Assembly (NCBI GenBank): GCA_009694165.1
Contig: SHVP01000060.1
Span: 1-14,364 of the forward strand
DNA: 14,364 bases
Reading direction: 5' to 3'
From: Alphaproteobacteria bacterium
GTDB lineage: Bacteria > Pseudomonadota > Alphaproteobacteria > SHVP01
The notes below the pieces were generated by a model. That model did no database searches. It saw only the letters and a program-made list of their open reading frames with translations, and had not been told where the DNA came from. Of the stretch, positions 1 to 6,480 are shown in pieces. A program made the position numbers and the translations under genes. Position 1 is the stretch's first letter. Each line of letters opens with the position of its first letter.

Positions 1-52
1 GTGGGTCCCTATTCGACGCTGATCCCGGGTCCCGATTGCACGCTGATTGACA
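1..52. mobile_element. Partial IS21-like terminus (element extends left of the window)
   Basis: Two imperfect direct repeats of 24 nt lie head to tail at 3-26 and 27-50. Both begin GGGTCCC and share ACGCTGAT; about 18 of 24 positions match. The second runs into GATTGACA, ending at 52. Short direct repeats stacked inside a terminus that finishes in CA are typical of IS21-family ends. No istA or istB coding sequence is visible, because the body would lie outside the window. The repeats differ from those at the right edge, so this is probably a different element. The family assignment rests on repeat architecture only. Confidence 0.45.
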
Positions 53-170
53 CACCGTCGCCATTCTCGACGGTCGACAGCCGCGCGGGTTGAGCGCGAA
101 CCTGATGCTGAAGGACGTGCCCGCGGCGAGGGATGAACAACGGGACCTCTGGGGATTCCCAACAATATAG
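51..170 (+). pseudogene. Possible C-terminal remnant of an unknown gene cut by the left IS end
   Basis: Directly after the IS-like end, one plus frame stays open for about 39 codons to a TAG at 168-170. Upstream, the same frame has a stop (TGA at 48-50) inside the IS repeat. The peptide (beginning HTVAILDGRQPRGLSANLML) has a plausible amino-acid mix but I do not recognise a family, and it has no start codon of its own. It could be the tail of a gene disrupted by insertion, or chance openness in GC-rich DNA. Confidence 0.2.
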
Positions 171-214
171 CGGGCCGATCCAACACCGCGATTTCTATTG
201 CTCATATCCATAAG

Positions 215-251
215 ATGTTATAAAAGACATTTATAGTGTCTGTTATAACAT
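215..251. promoter_or_regulatory. 37-bp AT-rich dyad, candidate operator for the XRE regulator
   Basis: ATGTTATAA (215-223) is mirrored by TTATAACAT (243-251), and AGACA (225-229) by TGTCT (237-241). A single mismatched pair (224/242) separates the two blocks, and the centre is TTTATAG. Only 8 of 37 bases are G or C in an otherwise GC-rich window. It ends 13 bp before the regulator's start codon. TATAAA at 219-224 and TATAAC at 244-249 could be -10 elements inside the dyad, so a bound protein would block transcription. Autoregulation is an inference from position. Confidence 0.6.
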
Positions 252-264
252 TTCTGGTGCAATT

Positions 265-750
265 ATGATAACTCCCGAGGCAATGAAGATGGCGAGGGCC
301 GCACTGGGCTGGGATCAGAGACAAATGGCTGAGCGGGCGGGGTTATCACCAGAGACGATAAAGCGTGCCGAGACAGATCCAGAAGCGAACCTTTCGAAAT
401 CCACGATGCTTGCCATCACCCAGTGTTTCGACCGGCACGGTGTCCTGATGGAAATGTCCTTCAAACGCGGACTTGTGGTTCGCCTCTCAAAGACTGCTGA
501 AGCGAAGAAGCGTGTCCTTGAAGCGTTAGCGGCGAAAGGGACTGTGGCGGAGAAGCTGCGACGCGCTGAGAAGGTGATCGCCGACTATCGGGCAATGGCC
601 ATAACCTTTTATGAGGGAGAAGCCGATGCTAAAGGCCGAGTTCTAAGCTGGCTGGAAGACTTGAAGGATACCCTTCGAACTGAACTCGAATACTTGGTCG
701 TCCGCAATGATCCGCTCGCGGAAGTTCTCGACAAATTTGTTGGCAGTTAG
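265..750 (+). CDS. XRE-family helix-turn-helix transcriptional regulator
   Basis: This 161-residue protein starts MITPEAMKMARAALGWDQ, the usual opening of short XRE/Cro-like regulators. The helix-turn-helix is at about residues 17-36 (DQRQMAERAGLSPETIKRAE). The remainder (about 75-160) is charged and probably helical; I recognise no ligand-binding or protease domain. The ATG at 265 lacks a clear Shine-Dalgarno. GAGG before the ATG at 283 would suit a start six codons later, but the longer form keeps the conserved N-terminus. It stands alone, with no neighbour on its strand for more than 2 kb. Its base composition is visibly less GC-rich than the catabolic genes, which suggests a separate origin such as a phage or integrative-element relic. 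The dyad just upstream suggests autorepression. A DNA-binding role is fairly safe; the target is unknown. Confidence 0.8.
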   Translation: MITPEAMKMARAALGWDQRQMAERAGLSPETIKRAETDPEANLSKSTMLAITQCFDRHGVLMEMSFKRGLVVRLSKTAEAKKRVLEALAAKGTVAEKLRRAEKVIADYRAMAITFYEGEADAKGRVLSWLEDLKDTLRTELEYLVVRNDPLAEVLDKFVGS

Positions 751-916
751 CAGAAATAGCTCATGCCTTCCGGTGCATGCGTAACGCTCTGCTTGAGCGT
801 GACGATGGCTTCCCCAGCCGCATGAGCACTTCATCTAGGTGCCTGGTGGCGGACGCAGGGGCACCTCGCCATCATTGTTTTCATTCGGTGACTCTTGATC
901 GCGGAAAAGAAGATTC

Positions 917-938
917 GATGCCGGTTCATTCCGGCATC
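917..938. repeat. 8-bp perfect inverted repeat with 6-nt loop
   Basis: GATGCCGG (917-924) pairs with CCGGCATC (931-938) around TTCATT. No T-run follows on either strand, so it does not look like an intrinsic terminator. It could be an operator or a structural hairpin. No adjacent gene claims it. Confidence 0.35.
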
Positions 939-1186
939 CGGCGGAACTCTCGAACTTCAGCCCGGACGCGATTCTCTAACGAACTGATACAATGGAATTA
1001 AATTACCGTACCGACTTGGACGTCGGTTCGGTTCATTTGGAGAGAACTGGTAAAGAGAGAGACAATGGGACCGAAAATGGCGCCCAAGGGCGCGCGGCCG
1101 GTTCGGCTTATTTCGTCGGAGCCTTTTGAGACATGGGCTTTTTAGGCGGCGCCTATCGCGGGAGAGAGAGTCACGTTGGAAGAAAT

Positions 1187-1217
1187 TGGCGGAGGGAACG
1201 GGATTCGAACTCTCGGT
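1187..1217 (-). other. tRNA-Ser-like 3' end without the rest of a tRNA
   Basis: Read on the minus strand, the segment ends TTCGAATCCC, then GTTCCCTCCGCCA. This matches the T-loop, T-stem 3' side, acceptor 3' strand, discriminator G and CCA of serine-type tRNAs. The 5' T-stem strand (GAGAG) does not pair with CCCGT. The roughly 70 nt further upstream (to about 1285) show no matching acceptor 5' strand or D-arm. Integrative elements commonly recombine at tRNA 3' ends and leave such fragments, so this may be an att scar. No integrase gene is in the window. Confidence 0.45.
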
Positions 1218-1344
1218 ACGGGTTTGATTTCGGATTTGTGAAAATTTATGACCCTATCACCAGCCGAATGGTCTTCCCGCACCTTGCCAGCGCTACCAAG
1301 CGGCTCGGGTGAGCAAATCAAGGCAGTTGCGCGTCCCCGCAACC

Positions 1345-1367
1345 ATCGAACGCCGAAGGCGTTCGAT
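1345..1367. repeat. 10-bp perfect hairpin with 3-nt loop
   Basis: ATCGAACGCC (1345-1354) pairs perfectly with GGCGTTCGAT (1358-1367) around GAA. It lies about 145 bp past the stop of the minus-strand ligase gene. It could protect or end that mRNA, but no U-tract follows on the minus strand. It overlaps the first copy of the adjacent tandem repeat, so the two may form one REP-like element. Confidence 0.5.
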
Positions 1368-1428
1368 CCCCCGGAGGGCGCCGCCAAAGCCGGCACGATC
1401 CCCCGCAGGGCGCCGCCAAAGCCGTTCA
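1365..1428. repeat. Two tandem copies of a 32-bp GC-rich repeat
   Basis: The copies are at 1365-1396 and 1397-1428. Both begin GATCCCCCG and share AGGGCGCCGCCAAAGCCG. They differ at one internal base and in the last four. A degenerate third copy (GCCCCGGAGCGCGGCGCC) begins near 1431. The repeat sits in non-coding DNA downstream of the ligase gene. A dispersed repeat family of the host genome is a reasonable guess. Confidence 0.5.
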
Positions 1429-1511
1429 ACGCCCCGGAGCGCGGCGCCGCGGCCCGGCCCCGAAGCCTGGCTGTGCCAACCCAGCCTTGTCCGACGACGC
1501 GACCGCCTCGC

Positions 1512-3140
1512 CTATCGAATGTTCCGCTTCTTATAGGCTCGCATGTCGATCATCCCGGCGACGGTGCGCGGATCGGTCGCGTCCGGATAGATCTTGTGCT
1601 TCTGGATCTTCTGCGTCCCCGTCGTCGGGAGCGCCTCGACAATATGGATCCAGCCGGGCGCCTTGTAATAGGCAAGCCGCGCGTAGCAGTGCTGGAACAG
1701 TGCCGTCGCCACCGCCGCGTCCGGCAGCGGGCGCTTGAGCACGACGCAGGCCAACACCTCCTCTTCGCGCAGCTCGTCCTTGACCGCCATCACTGCCACC
1801 TGCTGCACATCGGGATGGCTCAGCAGGATAGCCTCCACTTCCGCCGCCGCGATGTTTTCGCCCGAGCGGCGAATGATGTTTTTCTTGCGCTCGACGAAAT
1901 GCAGCATCCCATCCGTACTCCGCCAGACCACATCCCCGGTCTGAAACCAGCCGCCCCGCCACGCCGCCTCGGTGGCGGCTTCATCCTTGAGATAACCCGA
2001 AAAGAACCCTCGGCGCGGCGTTGCGGCCGAATGACGGATCAGCATCTCGCCCGGCTTGCCATCCGCCACGTCCCGGTCGCCGTCGTCGACCACGCGCACC
2101 TCGATGCCGGGCACCGCCCGGCCAAAGGCGCGGGTGCCGATCCGGCGCGGGGCGAAATTGTCTCCGAGCAGGCGCACCATCTCCGTCATGCCCCAGACCT
2201 CGACAAGCGGGAAGCCGAAGCGCTGCTCGAAGGCCAGATGCAGTTCAGGCTCGATGCCGGCGCCAATTCCGAAGCGAACCCGGTGGCGCCGCTCGTCCTC
2301 GCCGGGCGGCTGTTTGAGGAGAAGGGGCGCAATCACGCCCAGATAATGGACTACGGTCGCGCCGCTGTTGGCGACCTCGCGCCACCAATGTTGTGGGCGG
2401 AAGCGATCGGGCTGGACCTGGCAGTTGCCGGTCACAATGGCGCCCATCAGGGACATGACGGCCGCGTTGACATGATAGAGCGGCAGCGGGTTGTAGATGC
2501 GCTCTTGGCCGGGGGAAAGGGCCGCCAGGCCGCCGAGGTGGGCATAGCGCACACCGCAGGCGATCTCGTATCCGTGCGAAAGGACGCAGCCCTTCGGCCG
2601 TCCGGTCGTGCCCGACGTATAGAGGACGCTGGCCGGAGTCGAAGGAATGGTACCGCCGCTTGCTCTTGGCCGCGCTACCGTCCCCAGCGGGCCAGCGAAT
2701 TCGGACAGCACGACTATCGGCGGCCGATGGACGCTCTGGGCCAGCGCCTCGCCCATCTGCCCCTCGCGCGCGTCCAGTGTTACAACAAGGTCGGGCTCGC
2801 TGTGATCCACCAGGTAGGCAATCTCGCCGGCCCGATATTCCGGATTGATCGGCACGCAGCACGCGCCGAGGCTGTTGAGAGCGAGCTTGTGGAAGACATA
2901 GTCGGGACGACTTTCGAGCAGTGTCGCCACCCGGTGGCCCAGGCCAAAACCGGCCTCGCGATAGACCGCCGCCAGCGCCCTGACCCGCCGGCCCGCCTCG
3001 GCATAGGAAACCTCGAACCCCGACGGCAGATAGCCGCGCGCCTCGTTTGCCGGCACCGCCAGAAAGGGTCGCTCGCCGTGGGCCGCCACGGCCGCCCGGA
3101 ATGCCGCGTCAATGGTCGTGTCGTCCATGATGTCGACCAT
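1512..3140 (-). CDS. AMP-dependent acyl-CoA synthetase/ligase
   Basis: Member of the ANL adenylating superfamily. It should convert a carboxylic acid, ATP and CoA to acyl-CoA, AMP and pyrophosphate in the cytoplasm. Its 542 residues fit the family. Visible motifs are the phosphate loop YTSGTTGRPKG (174-184), PLYHVNA (220-226), the A5 motif VEVWGMTEM (313-321), the A7 motif TGD (401-403), the hinge ERKKNIIRRSGENI (417-430) and the C-terminal KIQK with the probable catalytic Lys514. It recalls the CaiC-like subgroup, but I cannot read the substrate from sequence. I chose the ATG at 3140 because AGAGGGA lies just upstream; the frame is open for 88 further codons but that peptide is unlike the family. 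It is divergent from the CoA-transferase gene, which suggests shared control. Confidence in the family is high and in the substrate very low. Confidence 0.93.
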   Translation of the reverse strand: MVDIMDDTTIDAAFRAAVAAHGERPFLAVPANEARGYLPSGFEVSYAEAGRRVRALAAVYREAGFGLGHRVATLLESRPDYVFHKLALNSLGACCVPINPEYRAGEIAYLVDHSEPDLVVTLDAREGQMGEALAQSVHRPPIVVLSEFAGPLGTVARPRASGGTIPSTPASVLYTSGTTGRPKGCVLSHGYEIACGVRYAHLGGLAALSPGQERIYNPLPLYHVNAAVMSLMGAIVTGNCQVQPDRFRPQHWWREVANSGATVVHYLGVIAPLLLKQPPGEDERRHRVRFGIGAGIEPELHLAFEQRFGFPLVEVWGMTEMVRLLGDNFAPRRIGTRAFGRAVPGIEVRVVDDGDRDVADGKPGEMLIRHSAATPRRGFFSGYLKDEAATEAAWRGGWFQTGDVVWRSTDGMLHFVERKKNIIRRSGENIAAAEVEAILLSHPDVQQVAVMAVKDELREEEVLACVVLKRPLPDAAVATALFQHCYARLAYYKAPGWIHIVEALPTTGTQKIQKHKIYPDATDPRTVAGMIDMRAYKKRNIR

Positions 3141-3522
3141 GGCTTCCCTCTGTTGCCACCACCCCCGGCCAGCGGTCGAAAGGCGATCGAACGGCACCGT
3201 TTTATCCGAGATTTCCCCATATGTGCAGCGCGGTGCGACCACCGGAACGCAACGGTAGCCACGCTCGCCCGAGGCTGCAACGCCGGAACTCCGCATCGCC
3301 ACCAGAAACCAGGCGGATTGCCATAGCTTGCCAGGGGAGCCACGACTGCCGGCGCGGAAGCTTGTGCCGGAGAGCATGCCGGTGCGAAGATTTCCGTCGG
3401 CCATGGCATCGGTGGCATGCTCGCGGCGTCCGGAACGAGCATGTCGTGCCTAAGGGCGTTCCGGAATTCGATGCTTGGGTCTTCGCGGCAGTCTTGATCC
3501 CGTTGGGGAGGGGAAAAGTCCA
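3141..3522. other. Divergent control region between ligase and CoA-transferase genes
   Basis: This 382-bp space has no supported gene. Overlapping open frames on both strands lack family resemblance. It must hold the promoters for both the minus-strand ligase and the plus-strand CoA-transferase run, though I cannot place a convincing -35/-10 pair for either. The main visible structure is a spaced inverted repeat at 3372-3422. GGGGAGGGGA at 3505-3514 is a strong ribosome-binding site for the gene starting at 3523. Confidence 0.55.
3372..3422. promoter_or_regulatory. Spaced 9-bp inverted repeat, candidate operator pair
   Basis: GAGCATGCC (3372-3380) is perfectly mirrored by GGCATGCTC (3414-3422). 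The half-site centres are about 42 bp apart, close to four helical turns. Each arm contains the self-complementary GCATGC, so each could bind a dimer by itself, with looping between them. A related GAGCATG occurs at about 3438. The location between divergent catabolic genes suits a pathway regulator, but none is encoded next to it. Confidence 0.35.
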
Positions 3523-4719
3523 ATGACGAACAGCCTGTTCATGGGCCTGAAGGTGATTGACTGCGCGAGCTGGATCGCCGGCCCCGCCGCCGCGACGATC
3601 CTGTCCGACTTCGGTGCCGATGTGATCAAGATCGAGCCGCCCGGCGTTGGCGATCCTTGGCGCGGCCGCGGCCCCAATCCGGCGGCGGCAACCGATTGTT
3701 ATTGGCAACTCACGTCGCGCAACAAACGCAGTCTGGCAATCGACCTCAAGCATGACGAGGGGCGGGCCGCGTTGTATCGGCTGATTGCCCGCGCGGATGT
3801 ATTCGTCACCAATTTCCCGCTGCCGGTCCGTGACCGGCTGCAACTTGCGCCGGCGCATCTGCTGCCGCTGAATCCCCGCCTGATCTACGCGTCATTCACT
3901 GCGTACGGAGAAGAGGGCGAGGAAGCGGCGAAGACCGGCTTCGACTCAACCGCATATTGGGCGCGCACGGGCCTGATGGACATGGTGCGCGCGGCACCCG
4001 ACACCCCGCCGGCGCGCTCCATGCCGGGGATGGGCGATCACCCCAGCGCCACGGGGCTGTACGCCGCGATCGTCACCGCTTTGTACCGCCGGGAGAAGAC
4101 CGGAGAGGGCGGGGTGGTGAAATCCTCGCTGCTGCAGAACGGGCTGTGGGCCAATGGCTGCGCCGTGCAGACCCGGCTTTTCGGAGACCATGTGCCGCAT
4201 CGCCCACTTCGCGAGGAGGCGCCGAACGCGCTGGCCAACCACTACCAGACCAGCGACGGCCGTTGGTTCATCATGGCGCTGTTCAACGAGCAGAGGCAAT
4301 TGCGGGGCCTGCTTGCCGCGATCGGCCGGGAGGAGCTGGCGAACGACCCTCGCTTCGCCACCAACGCGGCGCGAAAGCAGAATGCGCCCGCCCTGGTGAA
4401 AGTGCTGGACGAGGTATTCGCCACCCGCCCGCTGGCGGAGTGGCGGCGGGTCCTGGACGGGGTGGGCGTGACCTTCGGCATCGTGGGCACGGTGGATGAG
4501 GTGCTCGACGATGCGCAGATGGTTCACGCGGGCGCGTTGGTGCCCTTCGCGGATGGACAGGGCCTGACGGTCTCCGCCCCGTTCCACATCGACGGAGAGG
4601 ACAAGACCCCGCCTCGGCGAGCACCAGGGCTTGGCCAGCACAGCGACGCGGTGCTGGCCGAGGCGGGCTACTCCGTCGACGAGATTGGCAAGCTCCGGTC
4701 GCTTGGCGTGCTTGGGTAA
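3523..4719 (+). CDS. CaiB/BaiF family (type III) CoA-transferase
   Basis: It should move CoA from an acyl-CoA donor to a carboxylic acid without ATP, in the cytoplasm. Its 398 residues are normal for the family. The N-terminus (VIDCASWIAGPAAATILSDF, 11-30) followed by GADVIKIEPP (31-40) is diagnostic. GMGDHPSATG (169-178) carries the probable nucleophile Asp172, and EKTGEGG (191-197) follows as usual. The ATG at 3523 was chosen for the GGGGAGGGGA eight bases upstream; the frame opens 16 codons earlier. It heads the plus-strand run and is followed after 183 bp by the TRAP genes, so it probably activates the imported acid or a downstream intermediate. The CoA donor and acceptor cannot be read from sequence. 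Confidence 0.92.
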   Translation: MTNSLFMGLKVIDCASWIAGPAAATILSDFGADVIKIEPPGVGDPWRGRGPNPAAATDCYWQLTSRNKRSLAIDLKHDEGRAALYRLIARADVFVTNFPLPVRDRLQLAPAHLLPLNPRLIYASFTAYGEEGEEAAKTGFDSTAYWARTGLMDMVRAAPDTPPARSMPGMGDHPSATGLYAAIVTALYRREKTGEGGVVKSSLLQNGLWANGCAVQTRLFGDHVPHRPLREEAPNALANHYQTSDGRWFIMALFNEQRQLRGLLAAIGREELANDPRFATNAARKQNAPALVKVLDEVFATRPLAEWRRVLDGVGVTFGIVGTVDEVLDDAQMVHAGALVPFADGQGLTVSAPFHIDGEDKTPPRRAPGLGQHSDAVLAEAGYSVDEIGKLRSLGVLG

Positions 4720-4765
4720 CGGCGCGGCGGCTTCCGTTTCGCCGAGATCCGGCGACCGCTCGCGG

Positions 4766-4781
4766 CGCCGCGGCCGCGGCG
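4766..4781. repeat. 16-bp perfect palindrome in the gap before dctP
   Basis: CGCCGCGGCCGCGGCG is perfectly self-complementary with no spacer. It lies about 45 bp after the CoA-transferase stop and 120 bp before dctP, in a very GC-rich stretch. GGCGACC is also directly repeated around it (4751 and 4779). It may be an mRNA structure limiting read-through; GC-rich chance is also possible. Confidence 0.3.
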
Positions 4782-4902
4782 ACCACCCGTGCCGCTCGTC
4801 AGCATTGCGGGAAGGGCGGAAAAGCCGCAGTATTTGAGCCTGTCAGGACGTCATCCGGTCAATCCCGGCTAAAGAACGAAAACGCAGCCCACTGGAGGAA
4901 AC

Positions 4903-5895
4903 ATGAAGCGCAGGAGCCTTCTTGCCGGCCTGGCCGGCGTCGCCATCGCGGCGGGCTTCGCGACGTCGGTCGCGGCCCAGACCATCACCTTGAACGGGGC
5001 ATCGCAGTTCAACGACGACCACGCCTTTACCAAAGCCATGGTGAAGTTCGAAGAACTGGTCAAGCAATACTACGGCAAGCCGATCAATTTCGTGCTGCAC
5101 AAAAACAGCCAGCTCGGCCTGGAGAAGCAGTATTTCGAGTATATGGCGCAGGGCAAGGCGGTGGACTACGCCATCGTGTCGCCGGCGCACATGTCGACCT
5201 TCTCCAAGGCGGCGCCGTTCATCGACGCGCCGTTCCTGTTCCGCGACCTGGCGCATTGGAACAAGGTCCTTGACCAGGACGTGCTGAAGCCGGTCGCCGA
5301 CGAGATCGAGCAAAAGGCCGACGTGATGCTGATCGGCTATGCCGGCGGCGGCATCCGCAACGTCTTCGCCAACAGGCCGGCGCGAAACATGGCCGAGCTG
5401 AAAGGCCTCAAAGTCCGCGTGCAGGGTGCGCCGATCTGGAGTAAGACCTTCGCCGCGACCGGGATGGCGCCGACCGTTATCGCCTATAACGAAGTATACA
5501 ACGCGATCCAGAACGGGGTCATCGAAGCGGGCGAGAACGAGGCCGCGGGCGTCGAGCAGATGAAGTTCTACGAGGTCGGCCCGAACGTGAACATGACGCA
5601 GCATGCCATCACAATCCGGCCGTTGTGCTTCTCCGGCAAGACCTTCAAGAAGCTGCCGGGCGACCTGCAGGCCGCGATCGTGAAGGCGGGGAAGGAAGCC
5701 GGGGCCTATGGCCGCCAGATCGAATCGAGCGAAGACACGGCCAAGCTCGACGCGCTGGAAAAGGCGGGCAAGCTGAAGCGCATTCCGTTCGCGGACCGCG
5801 ACCAGATGAAGAAGCTGGTCGATCCGGTGATGGCGGCCTACGCTAAGGAAATCGAGGCCGAGCAAATCCTAGCGAAGATCAACGCGATCCGGTGA
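4903..5895 (+). CDS. dctP: TRAP transporter substrate-binding protein (DctP family)
   Basis: Periplasmic receptor that captures an organic acid and hands it to the membrane permease. It has 330 residues, normal length. A signal peptide occupies residues 1-25 (basic MKRRS, hydrophobic core, SVAA before Gln26). The RR pair is not a full twin-arginine motif, so Sec export is more likely. YAGGGIRNVF (146-155, Arg152) and GLKVRVQGAP (168-177, Arg172) hold the two arginines, 20 residues apart, that bind the carboxylate in characterised TRAP receptors. GGAGGAAAC immediately precedes the ATG. It opens the TRAP set with dctQ and dctM; the 12-bp hairpin after its stop probably keeps receptor levels above permease levels. 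The symbol is family level: the ligand need not be a C4-dicarboxylate. Confidence 0.93.
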   Translation: MKRRSLLAGLAGVAIAAGFATSVAAQTITLNGASQFNDDHAFTKAMVKFEELVKQYYGKPINFVLHKNSQLGLEKQYFEYMAQGKAVDYAIVSPAHMSTFSKAAPFIDAPFLFRDLAHWNKVLDQDVLKPVADEIEQKADVMLIGYAGGGIRNVFANRPARNMAELKGLKVRVQGAPIWSKTFAATGMAPTVIAYNEVYNAIQNGVIEAGENEAAGVEQMKFYEVGPNVNMTQHAITIRPLCFSGKTFKKLPGDLQAAIVKAGKEAGAYGRQIESSEDTAKLDALEKAGKLKRIPFADRDQMKKLVDPVMAAYAKEIEAEQILAKINAIR

Positions 5896-5906
5896 CCCTC
5901 CAACCG

Positions 5907-5937
5907 CGCCGGCGGGACGGGTCGTGTCCCGCCGGCG
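5907..5937 (+). promoter_or_regulatory. 12-bp perfect stem-loop between dctP and dctQ
   Basis: CGCCGGCGGGAC (5907-5918) pairs fully with GTCCCGCCGGCG (5926-5937) around a 7-nt loop. No T-tract follows, so it is probably not a full terminator. Hairpins at this place in binding-protein transporter operons commonly stabilise the receptor mRNA and reduce permease expression; that role is inferred here. Confidence 0.6.
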
Positions 5938-5958
5938 TCTAGCTTCCGGACGTCCCCG

Positions 5959-6480
5959 ATGTTCGATTCGTCGTCGCCCGTCTCATCGCCGCGCGGCTCG
6001 TTGCGGCGATTGACCCATTGGTACGGGCAGTTGCTCAACTGGCTGCTGGTCGCCAGCGTCGCGATACTGATCTTCCCGGTTAGCCTACAGATCTTCTCGC
6101 GCTTCACGCAATTGATCCCGGCCTATATCTGGACCGAGGAGATGGCGCGGTTCCTGTTCGTGTGGATGATCATGATCGGCGCCAACGTGGGCGTGCGCGA
6201 CGGTGCACATTTCACCGTCGACATCTTTCCGCGCCTGAGCCCGCGTAGCGAGGCGGCGGTGTCCCTGATGTCCGGGATTTTCGTCCTCGTCTTCGCCATG
6301 GTGTTCCTGATCTGGGGCATCGAGTTCACACGGTTCGCCGTGAACCGCATCTCTGAACTGGCGGAAATGCCGCTGTGGCTGATTCATATCGCCTGGCCGA
6401 TCACCGGCGCGACCTGGCTCATGTTCCAGGGAGAACGCATGTACGACAGCGCCCGCGTGCTGATGGGACGCGCGCCATGA
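5959..6480 (+). CDS. dctQ: TRAP transporter small permease subunit (DctQ family)
   Basis: Inner-membrane small subunit that pairs with DctM in Na+-coupled uptake of the substrate delivered by DctP. It has 173 residues with four likely membrane segments at about 24-48, 63-79, 99-123 and 139-157. The family signature is clear: IWTEEMARFLFVW (57-69), then GANVGVRDGAHFTVD (74-88). A cytoplasmic basic patch (RGSLRR, 12-17) precedes the first segment. No strong Shine-Dalgarno is visible before the ATG at 5959, in line with lower expression than dctP. Its stop overlaps the dctM start in an ATGA arrangement, implying translational coupling. The symbol is family level. Confidence 0.92.
   Translation: MFDSSSPVSSPRGSLRRLTHWYGQLLNWLLVASVAILIFPVSLQIFSRFTQLIPAYIWTEEMARFLFVWMIMIGANVGVRDGAHFTVDIFPRLSPRSEAAVSLMSGIFVLVFAMVFLIWGIEFTRFAVNRISELAEMPLWLIHIAWPITGATWLMFQGERMYDSARVLMGRAP

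Larger units (their letters stand above)
751..1511. other. Gene-poor segment between the regulator and the acyl-CoA ligase
   Basis: No convincing gene is present in about 760 bp. It holds an 8-bp hairpin (917-938), a weaker one (ACCGAC/GTCGGT, 1010-1027), a repeated CGGTTCGGYTYATTT motif (1024-1038 and 1099-1113), a tRNA-Ser-like 3' end on the minus strand (1187-1217), a 10-bp hairpin (1345-1367) and a 32-bp tandem repeat (1365-1428). Several frames stay open here, including a 45-codon one at 992-1129, but none has a ribosome-binding site or a recognisable product. The segment reads as a junction of unrelated pieces. Confidence 0.6.

Noticed and set aside
992..1129. 45-codon open frame starting MELNYRTDLD
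   Set aside because: It has no ribosome-binding site, no recognisable product and ends in GC-rich junction DNA. It could be a small gene but nothing supports it.
1365..1428. CRISPR-like array
   Set aside because: The 32-bp copies are directly adjacent with no spacers and no cas genes are present.
1142..1429. 95-codon minus-strand open frame
   Set aside because: It runs through the tandem repeat and the tRNA-Ser-like end; the peptide PRVRIPFPPP is the familiar mistranslation of a tRNA-Ser 3' end.
1248..3326. 692-codon plus-strand open frame
   Set aside because: It is antisense to the acyl-CoA ligase, whose frame carries all ANL motifs. The plus-frame peptide is rich in Arg, His and Pro and resembles no family, as expected from GC-rich codon bias.
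3141..3404. 88-residue N-terminal extension of the ligase
   Set aside because: The added peptide is unlike ANL proteins, and a good ribosome-binding site precedes the ATG at 3140.
4843..5865. 340-codon minus-strand open frame
   Set aside because: It is the mirror of dctP, which has a signal peptide, ribosome-binding site and conserved arginines; the minus frame has none of these.
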